Assembly (NCBI RefSeq): GCF_003046315.1
Contig: NZ_PZZP01000003.1
Span: 142,219-206,218, forward strand
From: Desmospora activa DSM 45169
Lineage (GTDB): Bacteria; Bacillota; Bacilli; Thermoactinomycetales; DSM-45169
Reading direction: 5' to 3'
Length of the DNA stretch: 64,000 nt
How positions within the stretch are numbered: the stretch's first letter is position 1; each line of letters starts with the position of its first letter. Made by a program: the position numbers and the translations under genes. Positions 44,762-55,077 of the stretch are shown piece after piece. Below the pieces are notes generated by a model that did not search any database, was not told the origin of the DNA, and saw only the letters and a list, made by a program, of their open reading frames with translations.

Positions 44762-45646
44762 TTATGATATACGGGGAAACACTTGTTCATCCAAGCGGTT
44801 GGCTAAACGGGCGAATTCTTCCAGTGACAAGGTCTCCCCTCGACGCTGTGGATCGATGCCTGACGCAGTCATGGCCTCTATCAGTGGTGCTTTTTCCCGA
44901 CGGTTGGACAAAAGAGAGGACAAGGCATTGGAAAGCGTTTTGCGCCGTTGGTTGAAGGCAGCACGTATGATGCGGAAAAACAGCTCCTCGTTATTTACCT
45001 GGACCGGAGGGCGGTGACGCACTTTTAGTCGTATAACAGCTGAATCCACCTGCGGTCGGGGAACAAAAACATGGGACGGTACGCGACACACCCACTCCGG
45101 TTCCGTATAATAGCGAACCGCAACTGTAATCGATCCGTACGCCTTTGTTCCCGGTTCCGCCGTCAGCCGTTCCGCCACTTCCTTTTGGATCATCACAACG
45201 ATATTGTTTAAGGGCAGTTTCTGCTCCAACAGCCGCATCAAAATCGGTGAAGTGATGTAATAGGGAAGATTGGCCACAACACTAGGGCGAGTCCCTTCCC
45301 CCAACTCGTCCCGAATGAGGGCCGCCAAATCCACTTTCAGCGCATCGCCGTGCACAATGGAAACATGGGCTTGGTCGACAAACAGTTCTTGTAACACAGG
45401 CACCAAGCGTTGATCCAGCTCCACCGCCACCACGCGAGTCGCTTCCATCGCCAATCGCTGTGTCAGGGCGCCAATCCCCGGCCCGATTTCCAACACCCCG
45501 GAGCTGTGATTCAATTCTGCCGCTTCAATCATTCGGTCCAATACACGCTGATCGGTGAGGAAATTTTGGCCGAGGCTCTTTTTTAGCTGAATGCCGTGAC
45601 GGGCTAGGATATCACGGGTTTGCGCAGTGATCCAGTTGGCGGTCAT
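44762..45646 (-). CDS. rsmA: 16S rRNA (A1518/A1519) dimethyltransferase
   Basis: KsgA family, SAM-dependent dimethylation of two adjacent adenines in helix 45. 294 residues. KKSLGQNFLTDQ at the N-terminus, motif I LEIGPGIGALTQRL near 54, and the catalytic VVANLPYYITSPI (NLPY) near 125. Start overlaps rnmV by 35 bases and follows GGGAGGGAGG. The rnmV-ksgA order is as in B. subtilis. Confidence 0.97.
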   Translation of the reverse strand: MTANWITAQTRDILARHGIQLKKSLGQNFLTDQRVLDRMIEAAELNHSSGVLEIGPGIGALTQRLAMEATRVVAVELDQRLVPVLQELFVDQAHVSIVHGDALKVDLAALIRDELGEGTRPSVVANLPYYITSPILMRLLEQKLPLNNIVVMIQKEVAERLTAEPGTKAYGSITVAVRYYTEPEWVCRVPSHVFVPRPQVDSAVIRLKVRHRPPVQVNNEELFFRIIRAAFNQRRKTLSNALSSLLSNRREKAPLIEAMTASGIDPQRRGETLSLEEFARLANRLDEQVFPRIS

Positions 45647-46229
45647 CCGCCTCCCTCCCTTCCACCTGTTTTAAGGCGGTTTCAAATTCTTCTCGGGTGA
45701 TACGTAGGAGGTGAAGGCGTTTAAAAAATTGCTGACTATTGGCATACCCGATCCCTAATGTCCGACTGAGCGCCAGTCGCCGCTCCCGTGAGCCAACCCC
45801 GCCGGAGAGACCGGCTTCCAAATAATGTTCCCATGTTACTCCTTGCACAAACGTTCCCTCTTCCCCAACACGCACCACTGCCAGTGCCGCTCGGATCACT
45901 TCCGGGTCAGCGTGCTCCACACCGATCCCACGTTGTCCTTGCGCCTGCTCCTGCGGCACAAACGCATGCTTAATCCCTGGTACCGCTCGGGAAAGGATGC
46001 GTCTAATCCGTTCACCGGCGGCATCGGGGTCAGTAAAGACGATAACCCCCCGCACGCGCTGTGCCCGGCGCACGGCAGCGATCACAGCGGGGCCGACGGC
46101 AGATCCACCGGTTTCAATCGTATCTGCCTCTACCGCCCGCCGAATCGCGGCGGTATCTTTTTTTCCTTCAACGACGATCACTTCTTGGATTGATCCCACT
46201 TTGGCTGACTTCCATTCCTTCCCCGTCAA
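45612..46229 (-). CDS. rnmV: ribonuclease M5
   Basis: Toprim nuclease that matures 5S rRNA. 205 residues from the longest frame. Toprim motifs: IVVEGKKDTAA and VIVFTDPDAAGERIRR, then AFVPQEQAQGQRGIGVEHAD. The TTG start at 46227-46229 overlaps the tatD stop (TTGA) but has no clear ribosome site; a GTG at 46197-46199 with GGAAG 9 bases ahead would fit the family N-terminus equally well. The 5S rRNA it would process lies at the right edge of this window. Confidence 0.93.
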   Translation of the reverse strand: MTGKEWKSAKVGSIQEVIVVEGKKDTAAIRRAVEADTIETGGSAVGPAVIAAVRRAQRVRGVIVFTDPDAAGERIRRILSRAVPGIKHAFVPQEQAQGQRGIGVEHADPEVIRAALAVVRVGEEGTFVQGVTWEHYLEAGLSGGVGSRERRLALSRTLGIGYANSQQFFKRLHLLRITREEFETALKQVEGREADDRQLDHCANP

Positions 46230-46999
46230 TTCTCGATTTGAAACAGACGATTGGCGTTGTCACTCGTATGCTGGGCCACTTCTTCCAATGTTAACCCCCG
46301 TAGGTCTGCGATCGCTTGCGCCACCAAGCGAACATATCCCGTCTCATTCCGCTTACCGCGGTTGGGATGCGGCGCCAGATAAGGGGCGTCGGTTTCCACC
46401 AGTAAACGGTTAAGCGGTACACGTTGGGCGATTTCCTTCGGCGTCTTCGCATTTTTAAAGGTGACGGGACCACCCAAGCCGATCATAAAATTCATCTCCA
46501 GGCATTGTTCTGCAATCTCCCAATCTCCACCGAAGCAATGCATCACACCGCCGACCTCTTCCGCTTTTTCCTCCCGTAAAATCTGAACCACATCGTGATG
46601 CGCATCCCGATCATGAATGATAATCGGCAAATTTACTTCCCGGGCTAAGCGAATCTGTTGGCGAAATACGCTTTCTTGCACTCCACGGGGGGAGTTGTCC
46701 CAATAATAATCCAGACCCATTTCCCCCAGTGCCACCACTTGAGGATGATCCGTCAGGGATTCCAACCAGTCCAAATCATTCACCGTACAATCTTTGGCAT
46801 CATGGGGATGCCACCCGACCGCGGCATAAATAAAATCATGTTTCTGCGCCAATTCCAGCGTAGCCATAATCGTTTCGCGGTTAAAACCGACGTTAAGCAT
46901 GCGGCTGACACCGTATTCTTCCCGCGCTCGGCGCAGCACTTCGTCCCTGTCTTCATCAAACTGCTCATCATTGATGTGGGTGTGGCTATCAAAAAGCAT
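46226..46999 (-). CDS. tatD: TatD family metal-dependent deoxyribonuclease
   Basis: TIM-barrel metallohydrolase, 257 residues (YabD in B. subtilis). Ligands: FDSHTHIND at the N-terminus, GEMGLDYYWD near 92, PIIIHDRDAH near 127, MHCFGGD and LVETDAPYLAPHP near 200. Start at the ATG 46997-46999, after GAGGAA. B. subtilis has yabE (resuscitation-factor-like) between yabD and rnmV; here the genes overlap directly. Confidence 0.95.
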   Translation of the reverse strand: MLFDSHTHINDEQFDEDRDEVLRRAREEYGVSRMLNVGFNRETIMATLELAQKHDFIYAAVGWHPHDAKDCTVNDLDWLESLTDHPQVVALGEMGLDYYWDNSPRGVQESVFRQQIRLAREVNLPIIIHDRDAHHDVVQILREEKAEEVGGVMHCFGGDWEIAEQCLEMNFMIGLGGPVTFKNAKTPKEIAQRVPLNRLLVETDAPYLAPHPNRGKRNETGYVRLVAQAIADLRGLTLEEVAQHTSDNANRLFQIEN

Positions 47000-47037
47000 G
47001 AATGATTCCGTTCCTCTCTTGATATGTGTGGCGTCAA

Positions 47038-47583
47038 TCAATCGCTCTGTTGATTAAACAGCAACTGAAATTGGTTGAGGGGCATCAACTGAACATCGGC
47101 CCGTCCCACCACTTCTCCAATGGAGACTGCGCCAATTTCACGGCTGTCTCGGCTGTGGTTGCGGTTATCGCCCATCACAAAGAGGTGATCGGGTGGAACC
47201 ACCGTCTCAGGCATGTTTTTTCGGATTCGTTCCTGATTGATGTAAGACTCCTTCAATTTCTCACCGTTACGATAAACTTCGCCGTTTTTGACGCTGATTT
47301 TATCACCGGGTTTTCCGATGACGCGTTTGATGTAATCCCGTTTTTCCGCAGTGTGAAAAACGACAATATCCCCATACTCCGGATCACGTACATCATAAAT
47401 CCATTTATTAACAATCAACCGTTCATTCCCCTTAAATGTCGGGTACATCGATTCCCCGTGAACTTCATAGGGTGCGAACAGAAACACGCGTACCACAATC
47501 ATCAACGATGCCGCTACAATCAAGGCCGTCATCCACTCATTAGCAGCGCTCTTTGCCTTATTTCCCAATCTAACCCCCTCCAA
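47038..47583 (-). CDS. type I signal peptidase
   Basis: S26 family, 181 residues. N-terminal transmembrane helix (MTALIVAASLMIVVRVFLF), nucleophile Ser in HGESMYPTF near 45, general-base Lys in KRDYIKRVIG near 85 and box E GDNRNHSRDSREIG near 143. It removes signal peptides outside the membrane, with one anchor as in SipS/SipT. It lies between metG and tatD, where B. subtilis has none; TTG or ATG-type start at 47581-47583 follows a GGAGGGGG run. Confidence 0.93.
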   Translation of the reverse strand: MEGVRLGNKAKSAANEWMTALIVAASLMIVVRVFLFAPYEVHGESMYPTFKGNERLIVNKWIYDVRDPEYGDIVVFHTAEKRDYIKRVIGKPGDKISVKNGEVYRNGEKLKESYINQERIRKNMPETVVPPDHLFVMGDNRNHSRDSREIGAVSIGEVVGRADVQLMPLNQFQLLFNQQSD

Positions 47584-47744
47584 ACATTTCTTGTTCCTTC
47601 CATTCTACCCGTTTTCAATTCAGAAATCAGCCATTTCCACCTACTGAAGGATAAAAAATCCCGTTTGATTGATCCACAATCTACTTCAGTTAGTTTTTCC
47701 AAAAGAGACTGATTGACAAGCGGGAGTCGTTCCCTTTTTCATCT

Positions 47745-47770
47745 AAAAATCCCCCTATAAAGGGGGATTA
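47745..47770 (-). terminator. terminator after metG
   Basis: TAATCCCCCT and AGGGGGATTT arms with a tiny loop, then TTTTTA on the minus strand. Confidence 0.85.
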
Positions 47771-47773
47771 GAT

Positions 47774-47833
47774 TGATGACAAAGTGGTCCCGGGTCCCGA
47801 TTTCCTTATCAGGGTTTGTCAAAAGCCTCATCC
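47774..47833 (-). repeat. R1 dispersed repeat, copy F
   Basis: GATGACAAAGTGGTCCCGGG, TCCCGATTTCC head joined to a GGGTTTGTCAAAAGCCTCAT tail that matches the end of copy B. It lies between the metG stop and its terminator; the middle is missing. Confidence 0.65.
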
Positions 47834-47859
47834 CCCCTTTTACAAGGGAATTCAGACTT

Positions 47860-49845
<1,986 letters not shown>

Positions 49846-49865
49846 TTACCCGGATATTAATCAAA

Positions 49866-50257
49866 ATAAAAAACCACTCACCCTATTGGGGCGAGAGGTT
49901 GTCTCACGCGGTACCACCCAGATTTGGTATAGCCTTGCGGCTATACCCTCCATCAGTGTTTGATGCGTCCTTATTCTTTAGTCAGAGCCATCTAAGCCCG
50001 GGTCAAAGGTAGGCTCTTCACCGCTTTTCAAGTCGGATTGATGCCATCCTCATGATAATCCGGACGAACGAAGGTGTACGACCCAACAAACACTGTCCCG
50101 ATAACGCCGGGGAACGCCCCTCCCTATACACCGATACGGCTTCAAGAGGGGTTCTCGAGGGCCATCTTCCCCCATTGCCTCCCATACCGGCTTTCACCTG
50201 GTCCGGCTCTCTGTCATGGGCAGCGCAGGGGTACTCCTCCCTGTCGACAAATCACGA
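49866..50257 (-). promoter_or_regulatory. methionine T-box leader of metG
   Basis: The invariant T-box GGGTGGTACCGCG lies at 49908-49920. It is followed by a terminator (CCTCTCGCCCC/GGGTGAGTGG then TTTTTTATTTT, about 49866-49901). Upstream are Stem I features: GAGAGCCGGACC and GGTGAAAGCCGG, a likely specifier ATG in GGAAGATGGCCC and GAGAACCCC after it. About 390 bases of leader. Uncharged tRNA-Met would favour the antiterminator. Confidence 0.92.
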
Positions 50258-50264
50258 TGTATCC

Positions 50265-50295
50265 ACTATAAACGATTATCTTCAATTATAGACAA
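50265..50295 (-). promoter_or_regulatory. probable promoter of the metG leader
   Basis: Minus strand TTGTCT (50290-50295), 19-base spacer, TATAGT (50265-50270), just upstream of Stem I. Confidence 0.45.
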
Positions 50296-50334
50296 AAGAG
50301 TGGATTTGAATCAAGGGCGGAAGGAATTTCGGTT

Positions 50335-50420
50335 TGATGACCAAGTGAGCCCAGAGTCCGATCTTCGTTTTCGCTACTCTTTCCCTCTCAACGATGAAGG
50401 GCTGCCCGCTTCGGGTTACA
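50335..50420 (-). repeat. R1 dispersed repeat, copy G
   Basis: GATGACCAAGTGAGCCCAGA, GTCCGATCTTCG, CTCTTTCCCTCTCAACGATG and GAAGGGCTGCCCGCTTCGG align with copies D and B. It follows the herA stop; no terminator is evident in the remaining spacer before the metG promoter. Confidence 0.6.
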
Positions 50421-50492
50421 CCGAACAAAGCTCTCCTCTCCCTTTATCAGCAGTCTTAGAAGAAACTCTATGATCCTATATCTGAGCGTTGG

Positions 50493-52349
50493 TTAGCCTT
50501 TAACCGCAGTTGTAATGCGATCGTAGCGGTTGACGAAGGGGGATTCCTTTTTCGCCAGCTTTCCCCGTTCCGCCCAGGATTCCAGCTCTGCTCGCAGCCG
50601 CTCCACATCCCAATCTAACCCGCATTCACGGTTGATCTCATCACAGGCATTAACCAGATCGGTATCAAACAGGGGCAAGCGCGCTTCAATCACTCGCAAC
50701 ACCCGATCCTCCCGTTCCGCTCTCACCGCCCGCAATTCATCAAAGGGATTGGCCACATGGGGACTATGAGTATAAGCCGCTCGGATGCGCACAAACACGG
50801 TACGGCCAAACAGGGCAGAAGAGATAAAGGTATCACCGGAACTCAGGTATGGAAGGCGTTTGCCCTCTTCCGGCGTTAAGTCGGTCTCTTCCCGCAGTGT
50901 CGCGATATCGGTGCCGCGAACCGTGCGAAAGACAAATTTTGTATTTAACTGAGCCGTGATAGTTTCATCCAGAAGCGTTGGACGTTGGGTGGCCAAGATC
51001 AAAAAAGCGCCATATTTGCGTCCTTCCTGGGCGATCTCTTTTAAAATCGACTTTGGCGGCGAATCCAATCCTTTGGGGGCAAAGTTGTGCGCTTCGTCCG
51101 TTACCGTGATAAACGGCGGGAAGAATGTCCCCTCTTCACCATTCATACGGGCATCTTTATACTCTCTGCGCTTACGGTAGAGCGAGCCGATCACATAAGT
51201 GGAAAACACTTGCAAAATCCAGGATGGGCCTTGAACTACTACCAGCTTTCCCTGTTCCATTCCGCGCTCGATCGAACGGATATCCCGCTGGAACAAACCT
51301 GCCTTCTCCAGACGATTTAACCGCCATTGCACCCCTTTGACGGAAGCGAGGGGAAGGCTGCCAAACTGATGGTGCAATTCCATCAGCTCTTTAATCTGTT
51401 CCGCTTCCGTGGGCGTAAGATCGTCTTCCCGCAGCCGTTTTTTTAGTCCTTGCACCCCTTCTTCAATCGCTTGCGCCACATTGTCCAATCGATCGCTAAA
51501 GGAGGTATAGGAATCTTTGCGCCGATGCAGGGATTGCACTACATTTACCATTGATTCAGAGACACCACCGCCGGCGGCCCCTACCAGACTTACCACATCA
51601 CGGGTGGACAGATCAGAAAAGGAGATACCCACCTCGCGTCCCACTTGTACCGCAATCCAGCGATTATCGAAAGAAGGGGCATAAGGGGCCAATTCCGTCA
51701 TCCCTTCTCCAAAGCTCATCTCAAAATGAGGATCAAATACCAGCGTTGGAATCGATAACTTCATCAATTCCTCCAAGATCACCCGCAGACCGAATGATTT
51801 ACCGGAGCCAGAGCCGCCGAATATCCCCATATGGGGGTATTGCTGCATCGACTGAATATCGAACAAAAAGGGAACCCCTGCTTGCGGACGAATATCTCCT
51901 GCTTCCATCAGATGTACCTTATCCCGCAAATCCTCGTCCAATCCGTCCTGTAGCGAGTCAGTCCCCCGTATCTCTCCCAGCACCATCCCTTCCTCTGGGG
52001 TGGTTTTTACCAACAGATGGCGCACCTCGTCAAACCGCGGCGGCCGCACTTCAGAACCGGTCTGAACCGGGTGCGGCGCCTCTGCAAACAAGCGCAGCTT
52101 CGCCAGGTTAACCTCATCGGATCCAATGTCGTACCCGATCTGCTCCAGTGACTGCAACACCTGGGAATCCACTACGGACCGGTCTAAACCCATCGGGATA
52201 AACCGATTGTAGGAGAGTGTCTCCACCACTTCCCCCCGGGGATTGCCCAAGGGATCGTCTTTGATCACCAGGATCTCATTGATACGAAATTTGCGGTCCT
52301 TTGACGCTACATATACTTCCTGTTGCGTCGTCACACCTACCACTTGCAT
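50493..52349 (-). CDS. herA: HerA-family hexameric DNA translocase
   Basis: 618-residue FtsK/HerA-type ATPase. N-terminal HAS-barrel (residues 1-60), Walker A GGSGSGKS at 178-185, Walker B ITVTDEAHNF near 433, an arginine-finger region and a C-terminal extension with helical content. In archaea HerA drives the NurA nuclease in DNA end resection with Mre11-Rad50; bacterial HerA proteins, with various nuclease partners, are also found in anti-phage systems. The neighbour 18 bases upstream encodes NurA, so this is a canonical pair. Absent from the B. subtilis version of this region. Confidence 0.9.
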   Translation of the reverse strand: MQVVGVTTQQEVYVASKDRKFRINEILVIKDDPLGNPRGEVVETLSYNRFIPMGLDRSVVDSQVLQSLEQIGYDIGSDEVNLAKLRLFAEAPHPVQTGSEVRPPRFDEVRHLLVKTTPEEGMVLGEIRGTDSLQDGLDEDLRDKVHLMEAGDIRPQAGVPFLFDIQSMQQYPHMGIFGGSGSGKSFGLRVILEELMKLSIPTLVFDPHFEMSFGEGMTELAPYAPSFDNRWIAVQVGREVGISFSDLSTRDVVSLVGAAGGGVSESMVNVVQSLHRRKDSYTSFSDRLDNVAQAIEEGVQGLKKRLREDDLTPTEAEQIKELMELHHQFGSLPLASVKGVQWRLNRLEKAGLFQRDIRSIERGMEQGKLVVVQGPSWILQVFSTYVIGSLYRKRREYKDARMNGEEGTFFPPFITVTDEAHNFAPKGLDSPPKSILKEIAQEGRKYGAFLILATQRPTLLDETITAQLNTKFVFRTVRGTDIATLREETDLTPEEGKRLPYLSSGDTFISSALFGRTVFVRIRAAYTHSPHVANPFDELRAVRAEREDRVLRVIEARLPLFDTDLVNACDEINRECGLDWDVERLRAELESWAERGKLAKKESPFVNRYDRITTAVKG

Positions 52350-52367
52350 CGCACTCGCCTCCTTCTC

Positions 52368-53324
52368 CTATAAAACGCGGTCTTTTCGTTTCGGCACCAA
52401 CAGTCGATGCCTGAGATCTGGGTCGATATATTGCTCCACCAGCGCCGTTACTAAGGCGTCCGTCACCCGTACCTCACGGTCTACAATATCCAGCCACAAC
52501 GGAATCCCCCTACCTTGAGCGGGAGTAAGTGTATGTACTAGACGTAGTAGATCAGCTTGGCTTTCTTGTTGGCTGAGCAAGCCGTCCACCCCGACGGGTT
52601 GCGGACTCTTGGAGGAACGGAGCACCGCCTTCCATAACGCAGGGCCTGATGGATTTAACGCCTCGGACACATATACTTCACTCGGTTGTAACACCCCAAA
52701 CAGCACTTCACGATCGGCACAAGCCGTCTGCTCGGGAAATAGTTTACGCGCCAACGAACGGGTGCCGATCTCCTCCGATACACCGATCAATAATACATTG
52801 GCCGCTTGCGCTTCCTGAGCCAAGACCTCCCACGCCTCCGGATGATCAATCCAAAAATGGAGCAGCGATCCGTCCATCATGATCACAGGAGGTTGCCACC
52901 GCCGAATCGTCTCCCGCGCCACATCAATCTCCAGTCCGGCCAACAACCGACCGCGGTGCTTTGCCTCCCGGGCCAACTCCCCTTCCTCGCCGCTCTCTCC
53001 TCCATCCAGCAGGGGAGTGTATAAGTCTGCATCCCAAACTTCTTCACCGCGAGTCCCTTTGGCAAGAGCCTGAAATACGGACAAGACGTGGGGATGGGCT
53101 CCAGGAGTCGAATTGACGGAACCATCGACTCCCACCAAACTACCGCTACCCAACCACGCTTTCATCTCCTGGCCTGTCCACTTGCGTACCGAAGAAAAGC
53201 GGCCCATGCGGGTTAGCTGCTCCCGGATACTTTTCGGTTCAAACACATCGCTGGGATACACCCGCCTCAGTTCGCGATTGGCCTCTTTTAGGCGGTGTTT
53301 CAATTCTTCTGACACATTAAGCAT
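52368..53324 (-). CDS. nurA: NurA-domain nuclease
   Basis: 318-residue protein with RNase H-like NurA motifs: GVDGSVN near 65-71 (first catalytic Asp), IMMDGSLLHFW near 147 (second Asp) and DIVDREVRVTDAL near 282. NurA is a 5'-3' exonuclease and single-strand endonuclease in archaea and works inside the HerA ring. It is first in the two-gene unit and divergent from abrB. The start at 53322-53324 has a modest purine-rich site. Identification is by motif pattern and the HerA neighbour. Confidence 0.85.
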   Translation of the reverse strand: MLNVSEELKHRLKEANRELRRVYPSDVFEPKSIREQLTRMGRFSSVRKWTGQEMKAWLGSGSLVGVDGSVNSTPGAHPHVLSVFQALAKGTRGEEVWDADLYTPLLDGGESGEEGELAREAKHRGRLLAGLEIDVARETIRRWQPPVIMMDGSLLHFWIDHPEAWEVLAQEAQAANVLLIGVSEEIGTRSLARKLFPEQTACADREVLFGVLQPSEVYVSEALNPSGPALWKAVLRSSKSPQPVGVDGLLSQQESQADLLRLVHTLTPAQGRGIPLWLDIVDREVRVTDALVTALVEQYIDPDLRHRLLVPKRKDRVL

Positions 53325-53531
53325 CGCTCACTCTCCCTGCGAATGGCTGTTCACTTTTCTTTTCCAGTGTACAGGAAAAAGACAGCTCCCGGAATCCCTG
53401 ACATCCCTTTCCCTACCGGTCTGCATGAAAATACACTCCTATATTTACGAATCTGCTGATCGACGAACCATACTAAAATCGACAAATTGGATATCTAAAA
53501 AAATTTTCTATAAAATCGATAGGCTGTTATA
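53325..53531. other. nurA/abrB divergent spacer
   Basis: AT-rich toward abrB. It should contain the nurA promoter, which I cannot place. No gene seen. Confidence 0.4.
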
Positions 53532-53584
53532 TTGACTGTTATGGGAATCGCTGGTATGATGATGGAGATGTCGTTAATGTCGAA
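53532..53584 (+). promoter_or_regulatory. abrB promoter with downstream Spo0A box
   Basis: TTGACT (53532-53537), 17-base spacer, TATGAT (53555-53560), then TGTCGTT (53569-53575) and a perfect 0A box TGTCGAA (53578-53584) just inside the transcript. In B. subtilis Spo0A~P represses abrB from boxes in this position. Confidence 0.78.
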
Positions 53585-53648
53585 ATTTGACGGCATTGCA
53601 TAACCAAGACCAAAAACTTAGACCAAAGAATGAGAGGGGACATTCACA

Positions 53649-53924
53649 ATGCTCAAATCTACAGGTATTGTACGGAAAGTAGACGAACTGGGCCGTGTCG
53701 TTATTCCGATCGAACTCCGCCGTACTCTGGGAATCGGGGAAAAGGACGCCTTAGAAATTTATGTCGACGGAGAACGAATCGTGTTGAAAAAATACGAACC
53801 GGCTTGCATTTTTACAGGGGAAGTAGACAACACCGTTCGCTACAAAAACAAAGTAGTCAGCCGTAAATGTATTGAAGAAATGTATACGATTTTGAATAAA
53901 GAAGAAGGCGTAACGGCTAAATAA
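53649..53924 (+). CDS. abrB: transition-state regulator AbrB
   Basis: DNA-binding repressor of stationary-phase genes during growth. 91 residues: N-terminal swapped-hairpin domain (MLKSTGIVRKVDELGRVVIP, then IELRRTLGIGEKDALEIYVD) and a C-terminal multimerisation part with RKCIEEMYTIL. The ATG follows GAGAGGGG. Divergent from the main gene block, as in B. subtilis, where abrB lies between yabC (rsmI) and metS. Confidence 0.96.
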   Translation: MLKSTGIVRKVDELGRVVIPIELRRTLGIGEKDALEIYVDGERIVLKKYEPACIFTGEVDNTVRYKNKVVSRKCIEEMYTILNKEEGVTAK

Positions 53925-54005
53925 CATAATTTATAACAAACACTTCTGATTTTCCAAACATATCCCATCTTTGCGAATTGGGCTCACGCCTAATCGCCTT
54001 CTACC

Positions 54006-54040
54006 AAAAGGCCCTTCCATGGAGAAGGGCCTTTTGGTTT
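54006..54040 (+). terminator. terminator after abrB
   Basis: AAAAGGCCCTTC and GAAGGGCCTTTT arms, 6-base loop, then GGTTTTTC. Confidence 0.88.
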
Positions 54041-54096
54041 TTCATTTATCATAGGACTCAAAAATCCCTTCCATTCATGGCGATATGGCTCTCATT

Positions 54097-55077
54097 CTAA
54101 CGCAATCGGGATTGGGCCATCCGACGGTAGGTGTGCCGTTTTCCTTTTAATGCGGTCGAAAAGGATAAAATATTTTCTGGAGGCGCCATACCGGCAAAAC
54201 CGGCATCCCCGATATGAAAGAGATCACCGCCCAGGCTTTTTCCGTCCACCGCCCATCGTTCCAGCAGGGAAGCTTGCGCTCCTTCCTGGGAAGTACCAAT
54301 CGTCAGCATCGCCTGCATACCGAGACGGTGAATCCGTTCAATCCAATGGGCCATCTCTTCTCCACGAACCCCCGGAACGGTGCCGGGTTGCGGTAATAAG
54401 AGCACATTGGCCCCCGCTTGCGCCAACCGCTCCAATATTCGTTCCTCCAGCCACTGGCCGTCATTATGCCATGTTCCCGCCCCATGCATTTTCCCCGCCA
54501 TCAACGGCACCTCAGGGCCAAACACGTTTCTCAACTCCTCCACCTGACGGGCGATTGCCTCCCATGTCACACCTGTGCCGGGATTGCCCGTCAAAACGAG
54601 AAAGCGGGCACCTTGCTCCAAAGCTTGTTCCGCTTGCGCAACCCCTGCCCGCCGCCCGGTGGCTACCACTGACTGTGGCAAGTCGGTTGGCACCGGTTCC
54701 AAATTGATGCCCGTAGGCCGACCGATAAACTCCGTCACCTTACCAGGGGTGACACCCCAGCCCATCAGGGGCAATAACGGCCCTAAACCCGACTCCTCCC
54801 ACATCTCTCCAGAGGGGATCGCCTCCTCGCGGCTGGGAAAGCCCGACACTCGTGGCTGATCGACGTTATAGCGGTTTAACAACAGCAAATCCGCCCCAAA
54901 GGCGGCCGCCAATTCCGGATTGGCGCAACCATCCACCAGTGGCATGCTGTCCACTACCGTTTCCGTTACCACCGTCCGCCCCTCAGCAGCGCGAATCGCT
55001 TCCAGCAGCCGTCTGCCCGTCAATTGCGACAGCTGCTCCGGTGTTTGGTCCAACAGTCGTTTTACCGACGGATTCAC
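54097..55077 (-). CDS. uncharacterised PTS-linked protein (DUF7916-like, probable TIM barrel)
   Basis: 326-residue soluble protein that I do not recognise with certainty; it resembles proteins often annotated as PEP phosphonomutase-like or DUF7916. Visible features: repeated beta-alpha style hydrophobic strands (DLLLLNRYNV, RFLVLTGNPGTG, GANVLLLPQPGTVPG, MQAMLTIGTSQEG), and conserved-looking AGKMHGAGTWH and HIGDAGFAGM. No Walker motif or signal peptide. It overlaps the PTS gene by 4 bases (ATGA), so it likely acts on the imported sugar phosphate or on its regulation. Confidence 0.55.
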   Translation of the reverse strand: MNPSVKRLLDQTPEQLSQLTGRRLLEAIRAAEGRTVVTETVVDSMPLVDGCANPELAAAFGADLLLLNRYNVDQPRVSGFPSREEAIPSGEMWEESGLGPLLPLMGWGVTPGKVTEFIGRPTGINLEPVPTDLPQSVVATGRRAGVAQAEQALEQGARFLVLTGNPGTGVTWEAIARQVEELRNVFGPEVPLMAGKMHGAGTWHNDGQWLEERILERLAQAGANVLLLPQPGTVPGVRGEEMAHWIERIHRLGMQAMLTIGTSQEGAQASLLERWAVDGKSLGGDLFHIGDAGFAGMAPPENILSFSTALKGKRHTYRRMAQSRLR

